Shown here in pieces: positions 1 through 7,678 of a stretch of DNA of 8,650 nucleotides. The stretch lies in the NCBI GenBank assembly GCA_024223125.1, contig JAAEOP010000563.1:1-8650 (forward strand). Direction: 5' to 3'. This stretch comes from Chloroflexota bacterium (GTDB taxonomy: Bacteria; Chloroflexota; Anaerolineae; Promineifilales; Promineifilaceae). Each line of letters opens with the position of its first letter. Positions within the stretch are counted from its first letter, which is position 1. Position numbers and translations under genes: made by a program. Under the pieces are notes generated by a model, which saw only the letters and a program-made list of their open reading frames with translations, searched no databases and had not been told where the DNA came from.

Positions 1-1
1 C

Positions 2-3000
2 AAGAATCCACGCCTCTACCTGTTTTCTCTGTCTCGCTACTCGCCAGCCATAGACCAGGCCGACCCGCTGAACTTGAATCCGGGTGTGCCGGCCCCCGGA
101 GGTCAAACCATCATAGATTACGATGTCGGTAACTATTTTCGGCCCGATGGCATCGACCAATTCCATTACGCTACCAGAGCGGCCGATATTGGCGCTGACG
201 AATATATAAAGGATTGGGGCTGCGCTGTGGAACCGACACCTCAGCAGGCAACGGTTGTACCGGGACAAACGACCGTTTACTACTTCACCATCCAAAACAC
301 GGGCCACGTTTACCCGCCAGCAACCGGTGTCCCCTGGCACGGTTACACCGACACCATCACCATCACCCTGGCCAGTTCTTCCCAAAATTGGGCCACATTG
401 GAAGGAGACGGCACAATTGTAACGCTGGACTGGCGCGAATCAGTCGTCCGCGCTCTAACCGTCACCGTACCCGTCACTGCCAGCAACGGCATGGCCGACG
501 TCTCCAATGTGCGCTGTACCTCCTCCGCTATGCCCAGCCGCACCCGAGATGGCAGCGCCACCACCAGCGTTGGCCTGGTAACAGGCGTCATCGTCCACCC
601 CAATTACTTTGCCAATGCCGCTCCCGGTCAGGTGCTTACCTTTACCCATACCGTAAAAAATGTAGGTAACGACACAGGCGACTTCATTGTCTTACCAGAT
701 GCGGGCGCACAAAACGCGGCCGCCATCTTACTAGACAACAATGGCATTCCCATCTCGCAAACAAAAGTCACCCTCGATCCGACAGAGTTCATTACCACTC
801 GCCTGCGCGTTAGCATATTGGGCACGGCCTCCATAGGCGGTATCGCCAAGCCTGGCGTTATCGCCGTCGAAGAAAACAATACTGCGAATTTCGGTTCGGC
901 GTTGAACAATATCAACATCATCCAGGCGCCGGGAACCCGATATGTAGCTATCGGTGGCACAGACAACACAAACTGTACCAGTCCCAACCAGCCTTGCGGT
1001 ACGATTCAATATGCCGTAGACCAGGCTGCATCAGGTGATGAAATTCATGTGGCGAATGGTACATACACCAATACTGTTACCCGTACTGTGCAAGGTAACG
1101 CGCTGGTACAAAACCTTTTCATTGACGAATCGGTTACTATTCGCGGCGGTTATACGACGGCCGAAAATCCACCCTTTGTCAGCAACTATCCTATTACCCA
1201 GGCTGCCCACCTGGATGGGCAGCTTGATCATCGGGTTATTTACATCGCTCCCAATGTAACCGTCACCCTCAGCAGTCTCTTCATTGAAAAAGGAGAAGCT
1301 TTCCACGACGCCTTCATCCCCGACCGTTTCTATGGCGGCGGCGTCTACAACAATGGGGCAAATCTGACCATTACCGGAACCTGGTTTATTACGAACTACG
1401 GCCGTTACGGAGCCGGCCTATATCAAGTTGGCGACAATCTACGGGTTAACAGTTCTGTCTTCGAACACAATAATAATCGGAACAATGCCAACCTGTTCGG
1501 CGCCGGCGCCGGCATCATGTTGACAGGTACGGTGCAAACGGCCGTCATTGAAAACAACACCTTCGTCGCCAACCGGGTCAATGAAATCGGCAGCCTGACC
1601 AGCTTATCCCCTACCTCCCTCAGTAATGTAGATGGCAGCGGCGGGGCGATCTTCGCCAGCAGCGGCGTTCTTACGTTGACCAACAACATCATGGATCATA
1701 ACAACGGCCAAAGTTTAGCCACGGCCGTTTATATCAGCCCCACCGTCGTCTACACCAGTAACCACAATCTCTTCTGGGACAGCCGCAGCTCGATTACCTT
1801 TACCAATTACATTTCCGGGCCAAACAGCCTCTTTGGCGACCCCACTTTCCTGGATACTTACTATCATATTGGGCCATTGTCGGCCGCCAAAGATACGGGT
1901 AACTCCAACACCACCTATCCCTGGGCGGTAGATTTTGATCTTGACGCCCGCATCATGGGGTCTAGCATTGACATTGGGGCCGATGAACGTATCCAACGGC
2001 CGAACTTCATCGTTGTGCCTATCTCGCAAACGGCCGTTGTCACCGCCGGCGTCCCCTACACCTACACCCACATCCTTACCAACACCGGCGACAACATAGA
2101 CAGCTATACCTTGGTCATGAGTAACCAACAATTGCCGCCCGGCGGAACGTGGAATGTTAGCCTGCTTCCCCCTGCCCAAATCAACAATCTGGGCTTGATG
2201 CAGTCGGCGCTTATCACCTTTGTCATCAGTGGAACCGATCCCGGCTTTATGAACCTGACAACGATTACTGCCACGGCCGCATCCTCCAACCAACAACATA
2301 CCGTGCAAGATACAACCACCGTGCGCTTTACCCCCGGCGTAGACATTGCTCAATCAGAAAACGGTTTTGGCAACTCTGGGCAGCCAATTAGTTACACCCA
2401 CACCCTCACCAACACGGGCAATGGGATTGATCGCTACAGCCTGCAACCCATCGCCAATAATCCTGCCTGGATTGTAAGCGTACAGCCCACCCAAACAGCA
2501 TTCATTACCACGGGCGGCACAATGCCCTTTACCGTGACGGTAAATGTGCCCCCCGGCACACCGGCCAACACAGTTCATCAAGTGCAAATTGAAGCGTTGT
2601 CACTATCCCCGATTAGCAACACCGTGCGCGATACATTGACAGACACAACTACCGTCACCGTCTCTTACGGATTAGCGCTGATACCGCCGACAGCTACATT
2701 GACAGTGTTGGATGGGGCCACGGCCGTCTTCAACCACAGTCTGCAAAATACGGGCAACATCACCGACACCGCCAATCTGACCGTTACAGGCGTTCCGACC
2801 AGTTGGTCTATTTCCGTACAACCCCTCAATATGCAACTGGGTTTAGGTCAGAGCAAACTTGTAACTGTTTCTGTTACCGTGCCGGTTGGGTCTGGCGGCA
2901 TAGTACACACGGCCGTTCTCACAGCCACCTCCAACGGCGATCCACAAGTACAAGCCACGGCCGTAGACACAACTACCGTCCAAACCAGCTTCGGCGTTCA

Positions 3001-5413
3001 ACTTGAACCCGACCAACAACAAATTGACGATGCCGGTAATACGGTTTTGTACAACCACACCATCACCAACACCGGCAACGCGCCGGATACCTTCGACCTC
3101 AGCGGCCGTAGCGATCTGGGTTGGGCCACCAGCTTCACCCCTGGCCCCATCTCGTTGACGTCTGGCGCGACGGATGTGGTAACAGTTGCTGTGACAATCC
3201 CCCTCACAGCGACGCCTGGTTTGCAAAATACGACGGTGATTACGGCCGTCTCCCAAACCAACTCCGCTGCCTTCGACACCGCAACCGATCAAACACGAAT
3301 GCGCCAGAATCATGGCCTCATCCTGGCCCCGGACCGCACGGGCACAACCGCCCCCAGCAGCGTCATCAGCTACATGCACTGGCTGACCAACACCGGCAAT
3401 GGGCTAGACACCTACACAGTTACCGTTAGCAGCAGCAATGGCTGGGGTGTGGCCGGGCCAGGGCTTATCAATCTGTCTTCGGGCCAATCTGCATCTGTCA
3501 TGGTGACATTGACTGTACCGTCTGGAACGAGTGGTAGTGTGGACTTGATGACGGTTACGGCCGCTTCAATCATCAGCCCCACATTCACGGATTCAGTTGT
3601 AAACACCACAACCGTTAGTGGCACACCGCCTACCTATGGCGTACTCATCGCCCCCGACAATACCGGCTCCGGGCAGGTAAACACGATTGTGCAATACCAA
3701 CACACTGTCACCAACAGTGGTACGGTAATGGACAACTATACTTTGAACGTGGTTTCGCAGCAGGGTTGGACGGCGACCGTCACTCCCAGCAGTTTGACGG
3801 GCATTTCGGCTGGCAGTACGCGCTCAGTGACGGTAGATATTACCATTCTGGGCAACGCGGCCGTTGGCGCCACCGATGTGGCTACAGTCACTGTCACCTC
3901 TCAGCAAAGCCCAACCACCTTTGACACCGCCACCGATTCAACCAGTGTAGATCAAACATTCGCTGTACAACTTGAACCCGACCGCCAGCAAGCCGGAACA
4001 GCGGGAACATCTGTTACTTACACCCATTGGCTCACAAACAGCGGCAATGGCGCAGATAGCTTTAACATCACGGCCGCTAGCTCTCATGGATGGGTCACAA
4101 ACACACCCGGCCTGGTTTCACTATCGGCGGGACAATCTTCACAAATTACGATTACGTTGGATATTCCGCCGGCGGCTGGGGCGATGGGGGCAGTGACAGA
4201 CACAATGCAGGTCACAGCTGCCTCTGTTGGTCAACCAAGCGTCTCCGCCTTCGTAATAGACAGTACAACAATTCCCAGTGGGTCGGCAGGCACAGTGGCT
4301 GTAGTGATTGGCCCCGACAACGCGCAAACGGTGAATCCGGGCGACGTGGCTGTGTACCAACACACCATAACTAATACAGGCACGTTGACGGATGATTTCC
4401 GAATCACGGCCGTGTCCAGTCAAGGTTATTCAATCGTTACCGCACCAGGGTCAGGTAGTGTCGTGCGCCTTACTCCGGGGCAATCTACCAGCGTCCAGGT
4501 TCGGGTAACCGTTCCGACGACCGCCACAGACGGCACAGTAGACACAACCACCGTTACAGCAAATTCAGTCTCTTTCAGCAGTATCAGCGATGACGCTGCC
4601 AACACCACAACGATCCAGACAGGGCCACGACTATTGTTCCTGCCAGTTATTCTGAGGCTGGCTGGCGGCGCCACACCAACGCCAACACCCACAACATCCA
4701 CATCTACCGCAACGCCATCGCCAACACCCTGTGTAGCTACAGGCATCGATCTGGTCGTAACCCAAATTCAGGTAACGCCGAACCCGCCTGTGGGCGGTCA
4801 GCAGGCGACCGTCTTTGTCACCATTCACAATCAGGGCAGCGCTAATATGGTTTCTGGCAATAACTTCTTCCTGGACTTCTATATAGATCGTGTACCGCAA
4901 CCACTGCTAGTCGGCGATATCGTTTGGGGTATACAGGGAGATGATCTGACGGCCGGAACCAGCAAAACGTACAGCGCCCCCTTCACTTTTACCAGCGGCG
5001 CTCATGATTTGTACGCTCAGGTAGATACGGATGGGACAGTGGATGAATGTCCAAATGAGAATAATAATGTTTTAGGACCGAATCCCATTACAGCAACAGG
5101 AACAAGCAGCAATGGGCAAGTCGGTGGTAACAATGTGCCCTTAAGCAGTCCTCGCCAGACACCGCCACCGGCCATAGCGGTAGAAACGGAAACGCCAACA
5201 ATACTGCCACCAACGGCCGTGCCTACCGAAACAGAAACCCCTGAGCAGGTCGGGACTGTGACACCCGAAATACCGTCACCAACGGCCGTGCCTACCGAAA
5301 CAGAAACCCCTGAGCAGATCGAGACCGTGACACCCGATGCCACCCCTCCGCCCGATCTGGAACCGGCCGCTACTACCGATCTGCGGCTACAGCCATCGCC
5401 TACACCGGAGTAG
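2..5413 (+). CDS. Giant modular secreted surface protein, 5'-partial (beta-helix, Ig-like repeats, CARDB)
   Basis: The frame is open from the left edge, so the true start lies outside the window; the TTG at 74 is only the first possible start here. Residues below are numbered from that TTG. Codons 41-205 encode the end of a choice-of-anchor-Q beta-helix module (SPAID, then DIGADEY at 38-44). Two Ig-like domains follow (about 52-171 and 172-285), then a second beta-helix (287-638, ending DIGADE), eight Ig-like domains (642-1518), LLFLPVILR (1520-1528), a TPTP linker, a CARDB-like domain (1559-1668) and a Thr/Glu/Pro tail. The protein is very rich in Thr, Asn, Ser and Val and poor in Cys and Lys, as is usual for exported stalk proteins. 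No catalytic site is visible. The tail ends in PSPTPE with no hydrophobic segment, LPXTG or other anchor, so the mode of attachment is unknown. Adhesion or cell-envelope structure is an inference. The signal peptide would lie upstream. Confidence 0.9.
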   Translation, partial: KNPRLYLFSLSRYSPAIDQADPLNLNPGVPAPGGQTIIDYDVGNYFRPDGIDQFHYATRAADIGADEYIKDWGCAVEPTPQQATVVPGQTTVYYFTIQNTGHVYPPATGVPWHGYTDTITITLASSSQNWATLEGDGTIVTLDWRESVVRALTVTVPVTASNGMADVSNVRCTSSAMPSRTRDGSATTSVGLVTGVIVHPNYFANAAPGQVLTFTHTVKNVGNDTGDFIVLPDAGAQNAAAILLDNNGIPISQTKVTLDPTEFITTRLRVSILGTASIGGIAKPGVIAVEENNTANFGSALNNINIIQAPGTRYVAIGGTDNTNCTSPNQPCGTIQYAVDQAASGDEIHVANGTYTNTVTRTVQGNALVQNLFIDESVTIRGGYTTAENPPFVSNYPITQAAHLDGQLDHRVIYIAPNVTVTLSSLFIEKGEAFHDAFIPDRFYGGGVYNNGANLTITGTWFITNYGRYGAGLYQVGDNLRVNSSVFEHNNNRNNANLFGAGAGIMLTGTVQTAVIENNTFVANRVNEIGSLTSLSPTSLSNVDGSGGAIFASSGVLTLTNNIMDHNNGQSLATAVYISPTVVYTSNHNLFWDSRSSITFTNYISGPNSLFGDPTFLDTYYHIGPLSAAKDTGNSNTTYPWAVDFDLDARIMGSSIDIGADERIQRPNFIVVPISQTAVVTAGVPYTYTHILTNTGDNIDSYTLVMSNQQLPPGGTWNVSLLPPAQINNLGLMQSALITFVISGTDPGFMNLTTITATAASSNQQHTVQDTTTVRFTPGVDIAQSENGFGNSGQPISYTHTLTNTGNGIDRYSLQPIANNPAWIVSVQPTQTAFITTGGTMPFTVTVNVPPGTPANTVHQVQIEALSLSPISNTVRDTLTDTTTVTVSYGLALIPPTATLTVLDGATAVFNHSLQNTGNITDTANLTVTGVPTSWSISVQPLNMQLGLGQSKLVTVSVTVPVGSGGIVHTAVLTATSNGDPQVQATAVDTTTVQTSFGVQLEPDQQQIDDAGNTVLYNHTITNTGNAPDTFDLSGRSDLGWATSFTPGPISLTSGATDVVTVAVTIPLTATPGLQNTTVITAVSQTNSAAFDTATDQTRMRQNHGLILAPDRTGTTAPSSVISYMHWLTNTGNGLDTYTVTVSSSNGWGVAGPGLINLSSGQSASVMVTLTVPSGTSGSVDLMTVTAASIISPTFTDSVVNTTTVSGTPPTYGVLIAPDNTGSGQVNTIVQYQHTVTNSGTVMDNYTLNVVSQQGWTATVTPSSLTGISAGSTRSVTVDITILGNAAVGATDVATVTVTSQQSPTTFDTATDSTSVDQTFAVQLEPDRQQAGTAGTSVTYTHWLTNSGNGADSFNITAASSHGWVTNTPGLVSLSAGQSSQITITLDIPPAAGAMGAVTDTMQVTAASVGQPSVSAFVIDSTTIPSGSAGTVAVVIGPDNAQTVNPGDVAVYQHTITNTGTLTDDFRITAVSSQGYSIVTAPGSGSVVRLTPGQSTSVQVRVTVPTTATDGTVDTTTVTANSVSFSSISDDAANTTTIQTGPRLLFLPVILRLAGGATPTPTPTTSTSTATPSPTPCVATGIDLVVTQIQVTPNPPVGGQQATVFVTIHNQGSANMVSGNNFFLDFYIDRVPQPLLVGDIVWGIQGDDLTAGTSKTYSAPFTFTSGAHDLYAQVDTDGTVDECPNENNNVLGPNPITATGTSSNGQVGGNNVPLSSPRQTPPPAIAVETETPTILPPTAVPTETETPEQVGTVTPEIPSPTAVPTETETPEQIETVTPDATPPPDLEPAATTDLRLQPSPTPE
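932..1993 (+). other. Second right-handed beta-helix / choice-of-anchor-Q module within the giant protein
   Basis: The module opens with a typical entry sequence: a YVAIGGTDN start, a Cys pair (CTSPNQPC), TIQYAVDQA and GDEIHVANGTY. These features are common in secreted pectate-lyase-like beta-helix proteins. Short Gly/Asn-rich rungs follow (YGGGVYNNGANLTITG, GAGLY..GDNLRVNSSVFEHN, GAGAGIML, IENNTFVANR, GSGGAIFASSGVLTLTNNI), consistent with stacked parallel-helix coils. It closes with SSIDIGADE at residues 631-638, the hallmark end of the choice-of-anchor-Q family. The tail of an equivalent module occupies nucleotides 2-205, so the protein carries at least two. Polysaccharide binding is possible from the fold, but no catalytic residues could be identified. 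Confidence 0.8.
1997..4627 (+). repeat. Array of eight Ig-like (NEW3-like) protein domains
   Basis: Eight consecutive domains start at nucleotides 1997, 2333, 2666, 2990, 3311, 3635, 3959 and 4289, with unit lengths of 107-113 codons. Each has the signature Y.H.LTNTGN..D.Y near residue 25, a GW about 15 residues later, an L..G.S..V.VTV.VP strand pair, and a closing (A/T).D.TTV. This matches the NEW3/NPCBM-associated type of beta-sandwich found as spacers in secreted bacterial proteins. The repetition is clear in protein but mostly decayed in DNA, so it is an old expansion and not a recent tandem duplication. Two further, more divergent copies precede the second beta-helix (about nucleotides 227-586 and 587-928). 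Confidence 0.8.
4631..4657 (+). other. Internal FLPVILR motif before the TPTP linker
   Basis: These codons encode LLFLPVILR, followed at once by LAGG and a Thr/Pro linker (4670-4729). Secreted Chloroflexota proteins often end in a short hydrophobic 'YLPLV.R'-type motif after or before a TPTP stretch; this is from general familiarity, not a search. Here the motif is internal, with a CARDB domain and a 100-residue tail after it. It could mark an ancestral C-terminus to which later modules were added. Confidence 0.45.
4748..5077 (+). other. CARDB-like domain of the giant protein
   Basis: The segment from DLVVTQIQVTPNPPVGGQ through TVFVTIHNQGSAN, FFLDFYID and YAQVDTDGTVDECPNENNNV has the features of the CARDB (cell-adhesion-related, bacterial) beta-sandwich. 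These are an N-terminal DL.V..I...P, a V.NQG turn, and the closing D..........E..E.NN. One Cys precedes the domain (CVATG) and one lies near its end (DEC), so they could form a disulfide outside the cell. CARDB domains are usually structural or adhesive spacers. Confidence 0.75.
5208..5345 (+). repeat. Two tandem 69-bp repeats in the Thr/Glu/Pro tail
   Basis: Copy 1 (5208-5276) and copy 2 (5277-5345) are offset by exactly 69 bp, or 23 codons, and are identical over most of their first 60 bases. The few differences give V/I and G/E changes. Each encodes PTAVPTETETPEQ followed by (V/I)(G/E)TVTP. A shorter related piece, ETETP, lies just upstream. The high DNA identity marks a recent in-frame duplication, unlike the older Ig-like repeats. 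Each copy carries one ACGGCCGT palindrome. Confidence 0.9.
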
Positions 5414-5444
5414 TTCGTGGTGACGGCTTATGAACAATCTACGT

Positions 5445-5550
5445 TTACACTGAGTCTGTCCGGTAGAAACGATGTTACTCCTGTCATTCCGAGAAATCCA
5501 TAGCGATATCAGCCGCTATAGATTTCTCGGAATGACACAACTCAGTGTAA
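5445..5550. repeat. Outer inverted repeat flanking the hairpin element
   Basis: TTACACTGAGT at 5445-5455 is the exact reverse complement of ACTCAGTGTAA at 5540-5550. This pair encloses the long hairpin at 5482-5537. Left of the hairpin 26 bases separate the two arms, while on the right only two do. The whole block therefore looks like a short element with asymmetric ends. It lies between convergent genes and overlaps no supported coding sequence. Confidence 0.75.
5482..5537. repeat. Near-perfect 56-bp palindromic repeat (MITE/REP-like hairpin)
   Basis: TGTCATTCCGAGAAATC (5482-5498) pairs exactly with its reverse complement (5521-5537). After one C/A mismatch, ATAGCG (5500-5505) pairs with CGCTAT (5514-5519), leaving an 8-base loop. 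The arms begin GTCATTCCGAG and end CTCGGAATGAC, a style of end seen in short dispersed intergenic repeats of many environmental bacteria. That comparison is recalled, not searched. No T-run follows either arm, so it is not a textbook intrinsic terminator. It could still shield the 3' ends of the convergent transcripts. Confidence 0.85.
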
Positions 5551-5571
5551 CTGCGTAATTCGAGGCCGATT

Positions 5572-5939
5572 TCAAGGCAGCCCCCACCCATTTTCCAACG
5601 TAAACAAGATATACGTTTTGGCCCCATTATCGGCAAAATACATAATTGTGCCGTTGGCAAAATCTTGCAGGCTAAAATTATTGGCAATTTGTTCGGGAGA
5701 TGGGGGGGGCCAAGTTGATTTTGTACGGCCGTATTACTATTGCCAGCCACAAACTCACCCAAAATATTGTTGTTTTCCTGCCAGCGACAATCCCAATTAC
5801 GGTTCAAATCTACGCCATTAGCATTGAGACGGCCGTCAACCAATCCCGGCGCTATCATCACAGCATCCGGGTTCAGATTGGGCACAACGTAAAGGCCAAT
5901 GTTGGCTGGAATCTCGTCAGGATGGGCTTGGAAATAAGC
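5572..5939 (-). pseudogene. Remnant of an M14-family zinc carboxypeptidase, truncated and frame-disrupted
   Basis: Read on the - strand from 5939, the translation runs AYFQAHPDEIP, LYVVPNLNPDA, then R.NANGVDLNRNWDCRW. This is the central block of M14 peptidases (NPDG....R.N..GVDLNRN), including the substrate-binding Asn-Arg. The family glycine of NPDG is Ala here. The zinc-binding HxxE that should lie upstream is absent: the frame hits TGA at 5940-5942, and the acyltransferase ends at 5958. The frame breaks at eight G (5702-5709 on +). One additional C on the coding strand would join it to a second open stretch (SPEQIANNF, LQDFANGTIMYF, TYILFTLENGW) ending in TGA at 5572-5574. No downstream catalytic His or Glu of the family is recognisable. 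A GTG at 5885 could start a short ORF, but it would read through the break into the hairpin. Carboxypeptidase origin is firm; loss of function is an inference from the missing parts. Confidence 0.75.
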
Positions 5940-5957
5940 TCAGAGAACCCTTCTTTT

Positions 5958-7658
5958 CTACACTTCAGCCAGAATATTAGCGGCACGGGCGGGGCTGATT
6001 TTTAGGATGCCGGCTAATTGGTCGGCCGATTTGGCTTTCAAATCTGCTTCTGAATGGATGTCGGCTGCGACTAGCCGGGTGGCAAAAATGGGACCGATGC
6101 CGTTGATATGCTGTAAATCTAAATCACCATTGTTCGGGGATGGTAGGGAAACATCGTCCTCGGCCGTTGGTTGAGCCGGGGCTGCTTCCACGGCCGCTTT
6201 GGATTCAGTCTGTTTTGTATCTTCGGCCGCTACTGCTTCCGCTTCTTTGGCCAGAGACAATAGTTCGGCAAATTCAGTGTAAAAACCATCAATAATCCGT
6301 TCCGGATCCGGAACCAGACCAGCGTCGGTAGCCACACCCAAATACACCTTGCCGGCATAGCTGATGATGCTGATGCCTAGCCCTACACGACCTGACTGCG
6401 GAACCCAAAACATGATGTTGTCAATACGCTCACCGGCCATATACAAAGGCATGGGCGGGCCGGGCACGTTGGTCATCACGGCCGTTAACTTGGCTCCAAA
6501 CATCTCTAACAATATACTGTGAAACTCAGTTGGTGTGACCCCCATGCTGCTGAGAATGGCCAGCCCTACCGGCCCTTCTTTGGAGTTTTTCAACGCTTGC
6601 ATGTTGTTGTGAACTTCATTGAGTCGTTCTAAGGGATCAGCCACCCCAATGGGCAGGGTGAGAAATAACAGGCCGAATTTATTGCCTAAGGTTCCCATTT
6701 CTTCTGGGGTACGCAGGTTGACGGGTACGGCCGCGCGAAAGTTTAAGCCATTCACTTCTTGTCCATTTTGTTGCAAATAGCGACGCAGTCCGCCGGCCAT
6801 CGCCGCCACCAAAACATCATTGACGGTGGTTCCGGTGACCTTTTTAATGGCTTTAACATCTTTGAGAGGCAACGACTGTGACCAGGCGGCCCGTTTGCTC
6901 ACGCCTAATTTTCCCTTGAATAAAGTCAGAGGATCATTTCCCCGCAAAACCAGCCGGGCGGTAGCAAAGGCATTTTCACCGCCAAATTGGGCAATATCCC
7001 AGATGTGTGTTGGTTCCCGCAAAATTTGTACACTATGATGAACCACTTTACTGGTAAAGCCCAAACCAGCGCTGACCACTTTCCGGGATTGTTTGCCAAA
7101 AACGGTGACAACGCCGCCTAGAAAACCACGTCTGCTGGCCGGTTGTTGGGGTTTGTCTTTGGGAGGACGATTGGAAGCATCGGGGGTCAGGTCAGTTAGA
7201 GATAGCAACACGAAGACCAGCGCCATACCATCGGCAATACAATGATGCAGGCGCACAAAAACGGCCGCACCGCCCTCATAATTATCAATAAGATGAATCA
7301 TCCATAGTGGTTTGGAAAAGTCCAGAGGTATACTCATCAGTTCACTGGACATTTGTTGCAAAGCTGCCTTGTCACCCGGTTTGGGTAAGGCTATATGATG
7401 CAGGTGGGCATCTAAATCAAAGTTGGGATCATATTCCCAATAGGCGGATGCAAAAGGAATGTTAGGTTGAACAACACGCTTGCGGAAACGATCAAAGTTC
7501 AGCAGCCGATTTTCGATCACATCTCGTAGACGGTGAATATCCAGCGGTTCTTTGAACGTTAACACTCCCGAAACCATCATCAGATTGGTCGGATCTTCCA
7601 TTCGCAGCCAAGCGGCGTCTATGGTTGAAAGCGGTTCAATATTTGATTTATCAATCAT
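5958..7658 (-). CDS. WS/DGAT-type acyltransferase (wax ester synthase / diacylglycerol acyltransferase family) with C-terminal HhH-like extension
   Basis: This family transfers an acyl group from acyl-CoA to a fatty alcohol or diacylglycerol, giving wax esters or triacylglycerol at the membrane or lipid-droplet surface. The 566-residue protein starts with PLSTIDAAWLRMEDPTNLMMVSG (residues 9-31), the usual N-terminal block. The catalytic HHxxxDG is HHCIADG at 138-144. Further family blocks are NDVLVAAMAGGLRRYL (280-295), VPVNLR (311-316) and TNVPGPP (396-402). The DUF1298-type C-terminal half ends near 470. An Ala/Glu/Lys linker (470-512) then leads to about 54 residues with INGIGPIFATRL and ISPARAANIL, resembling a helix-hairpin-helix. 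Most relatives end before such a segment. The ATG at 7658 has GAGGAA six bases upstream. The histidine phosphatase lies 143 bp upstream on the same strand. Actual substrate choice cannot be read from the sequence. Confidence 0.9.
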   Translation of the reverse strand: MIDKSNIEPLSTIDAAWLRMEDPTNLMMVSGVLTFKEPLDIHRLRDVIENRLLNFDRFRKRVVQPNIPFASAYWEYDPNFDLDAHLHHIALPKPGDKAALQQMSSELMSIPLDFSKPLWMIHLIDNYEGGAAVFVRLHHCIADGMALVFVLLSLTDLTPDASNRPPKDKPQQPASRRGFLGGVVTVFGKQSRKVVSAGLGFTSKVVHHSVQILREPTHIWDIAQFGGENAFATARLVLRGNDPLTLFKGKLGVSKRAAWSQSLPLKDVKAIKKVTGTTVNDVLVAAMAGGLRRYLQQNGQEVNGLNFRAAVPVNLRTPEEMGTLGNKFGLLFLTLPIGVADPLERLNEVHNNMQALKNSKEGPVGLAILSSMGVTPTEFHSILLEMFGAKLTAVMTNVPGPPMPLYMAGERIDNIMFWVPQSGRVGLGISIISYAGKVYLGVATDAGLVPDPERIIDGFYTEFAELLSLAKEAEAVAAEDTKQTESKAAVEAAPAQPTAEDDVSLPSPNNGDLDLQHINGIGPIFATRLVAADIHSEADLKAKSADQLAGILKISPARAANILAEV

Positions 7659-7664
7659 CTGTTA

Positions 7665-7670
7665 TTCCTC
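7665..7670 (-). promoter_or_regulatory. Ribosome binding site of the acyltransferase gene
   Basis: On the - strand GAGGAA is followed by TAACAG and then ATG at 7658. A six-base spacer is close to ideal and supports this start. Confidence 0.75.
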
Positions 7671-7678
7671 AGAGATGC

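Noticed and set aside
1715..2353. 212-codon open frame on the - strand inside the giant gene
   Set aside because: The translation is rich in Gly, Asp and Val without any family motif. It is the antisense shadow of Thr/Asn-rich Ig-like codons, and the + strand frame has clear domains.
2843..3379. 178-codon open frame on the - strand
   Set aside because: Antisense shadow of Ig-like domains 3-5, with no recognisable domain.
1997..4627. CRISPR or other DNA-level tandem array
   Set aside because: The roughly 324-bp periodicity is at protein level, with diverged DNA and no short constant repeat separated by unique spacers.
5482..5537. Intrinsic terminator
   Set aside because: The stem is strong, but neither side is followed by a T-run, and the length and ends fit a dispersed repeat better. 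Some bidirectional termination cannot be excluded.
5484..5885. 133-codon - strand frame as an intact gene
   Set aside because: Only its first third has peptidase sequence. After the C run it continues out of frame into unrelated sequence and ends within the hairpin repeat, so it is treated as part of a pseudogene.
5700..6005. Open frame on the + strand across the peptidase remnant
   Set aside because: Antisense to the conserved NPD...DLNRNW block and overlapping the acyltransferase end; no motif of its own.
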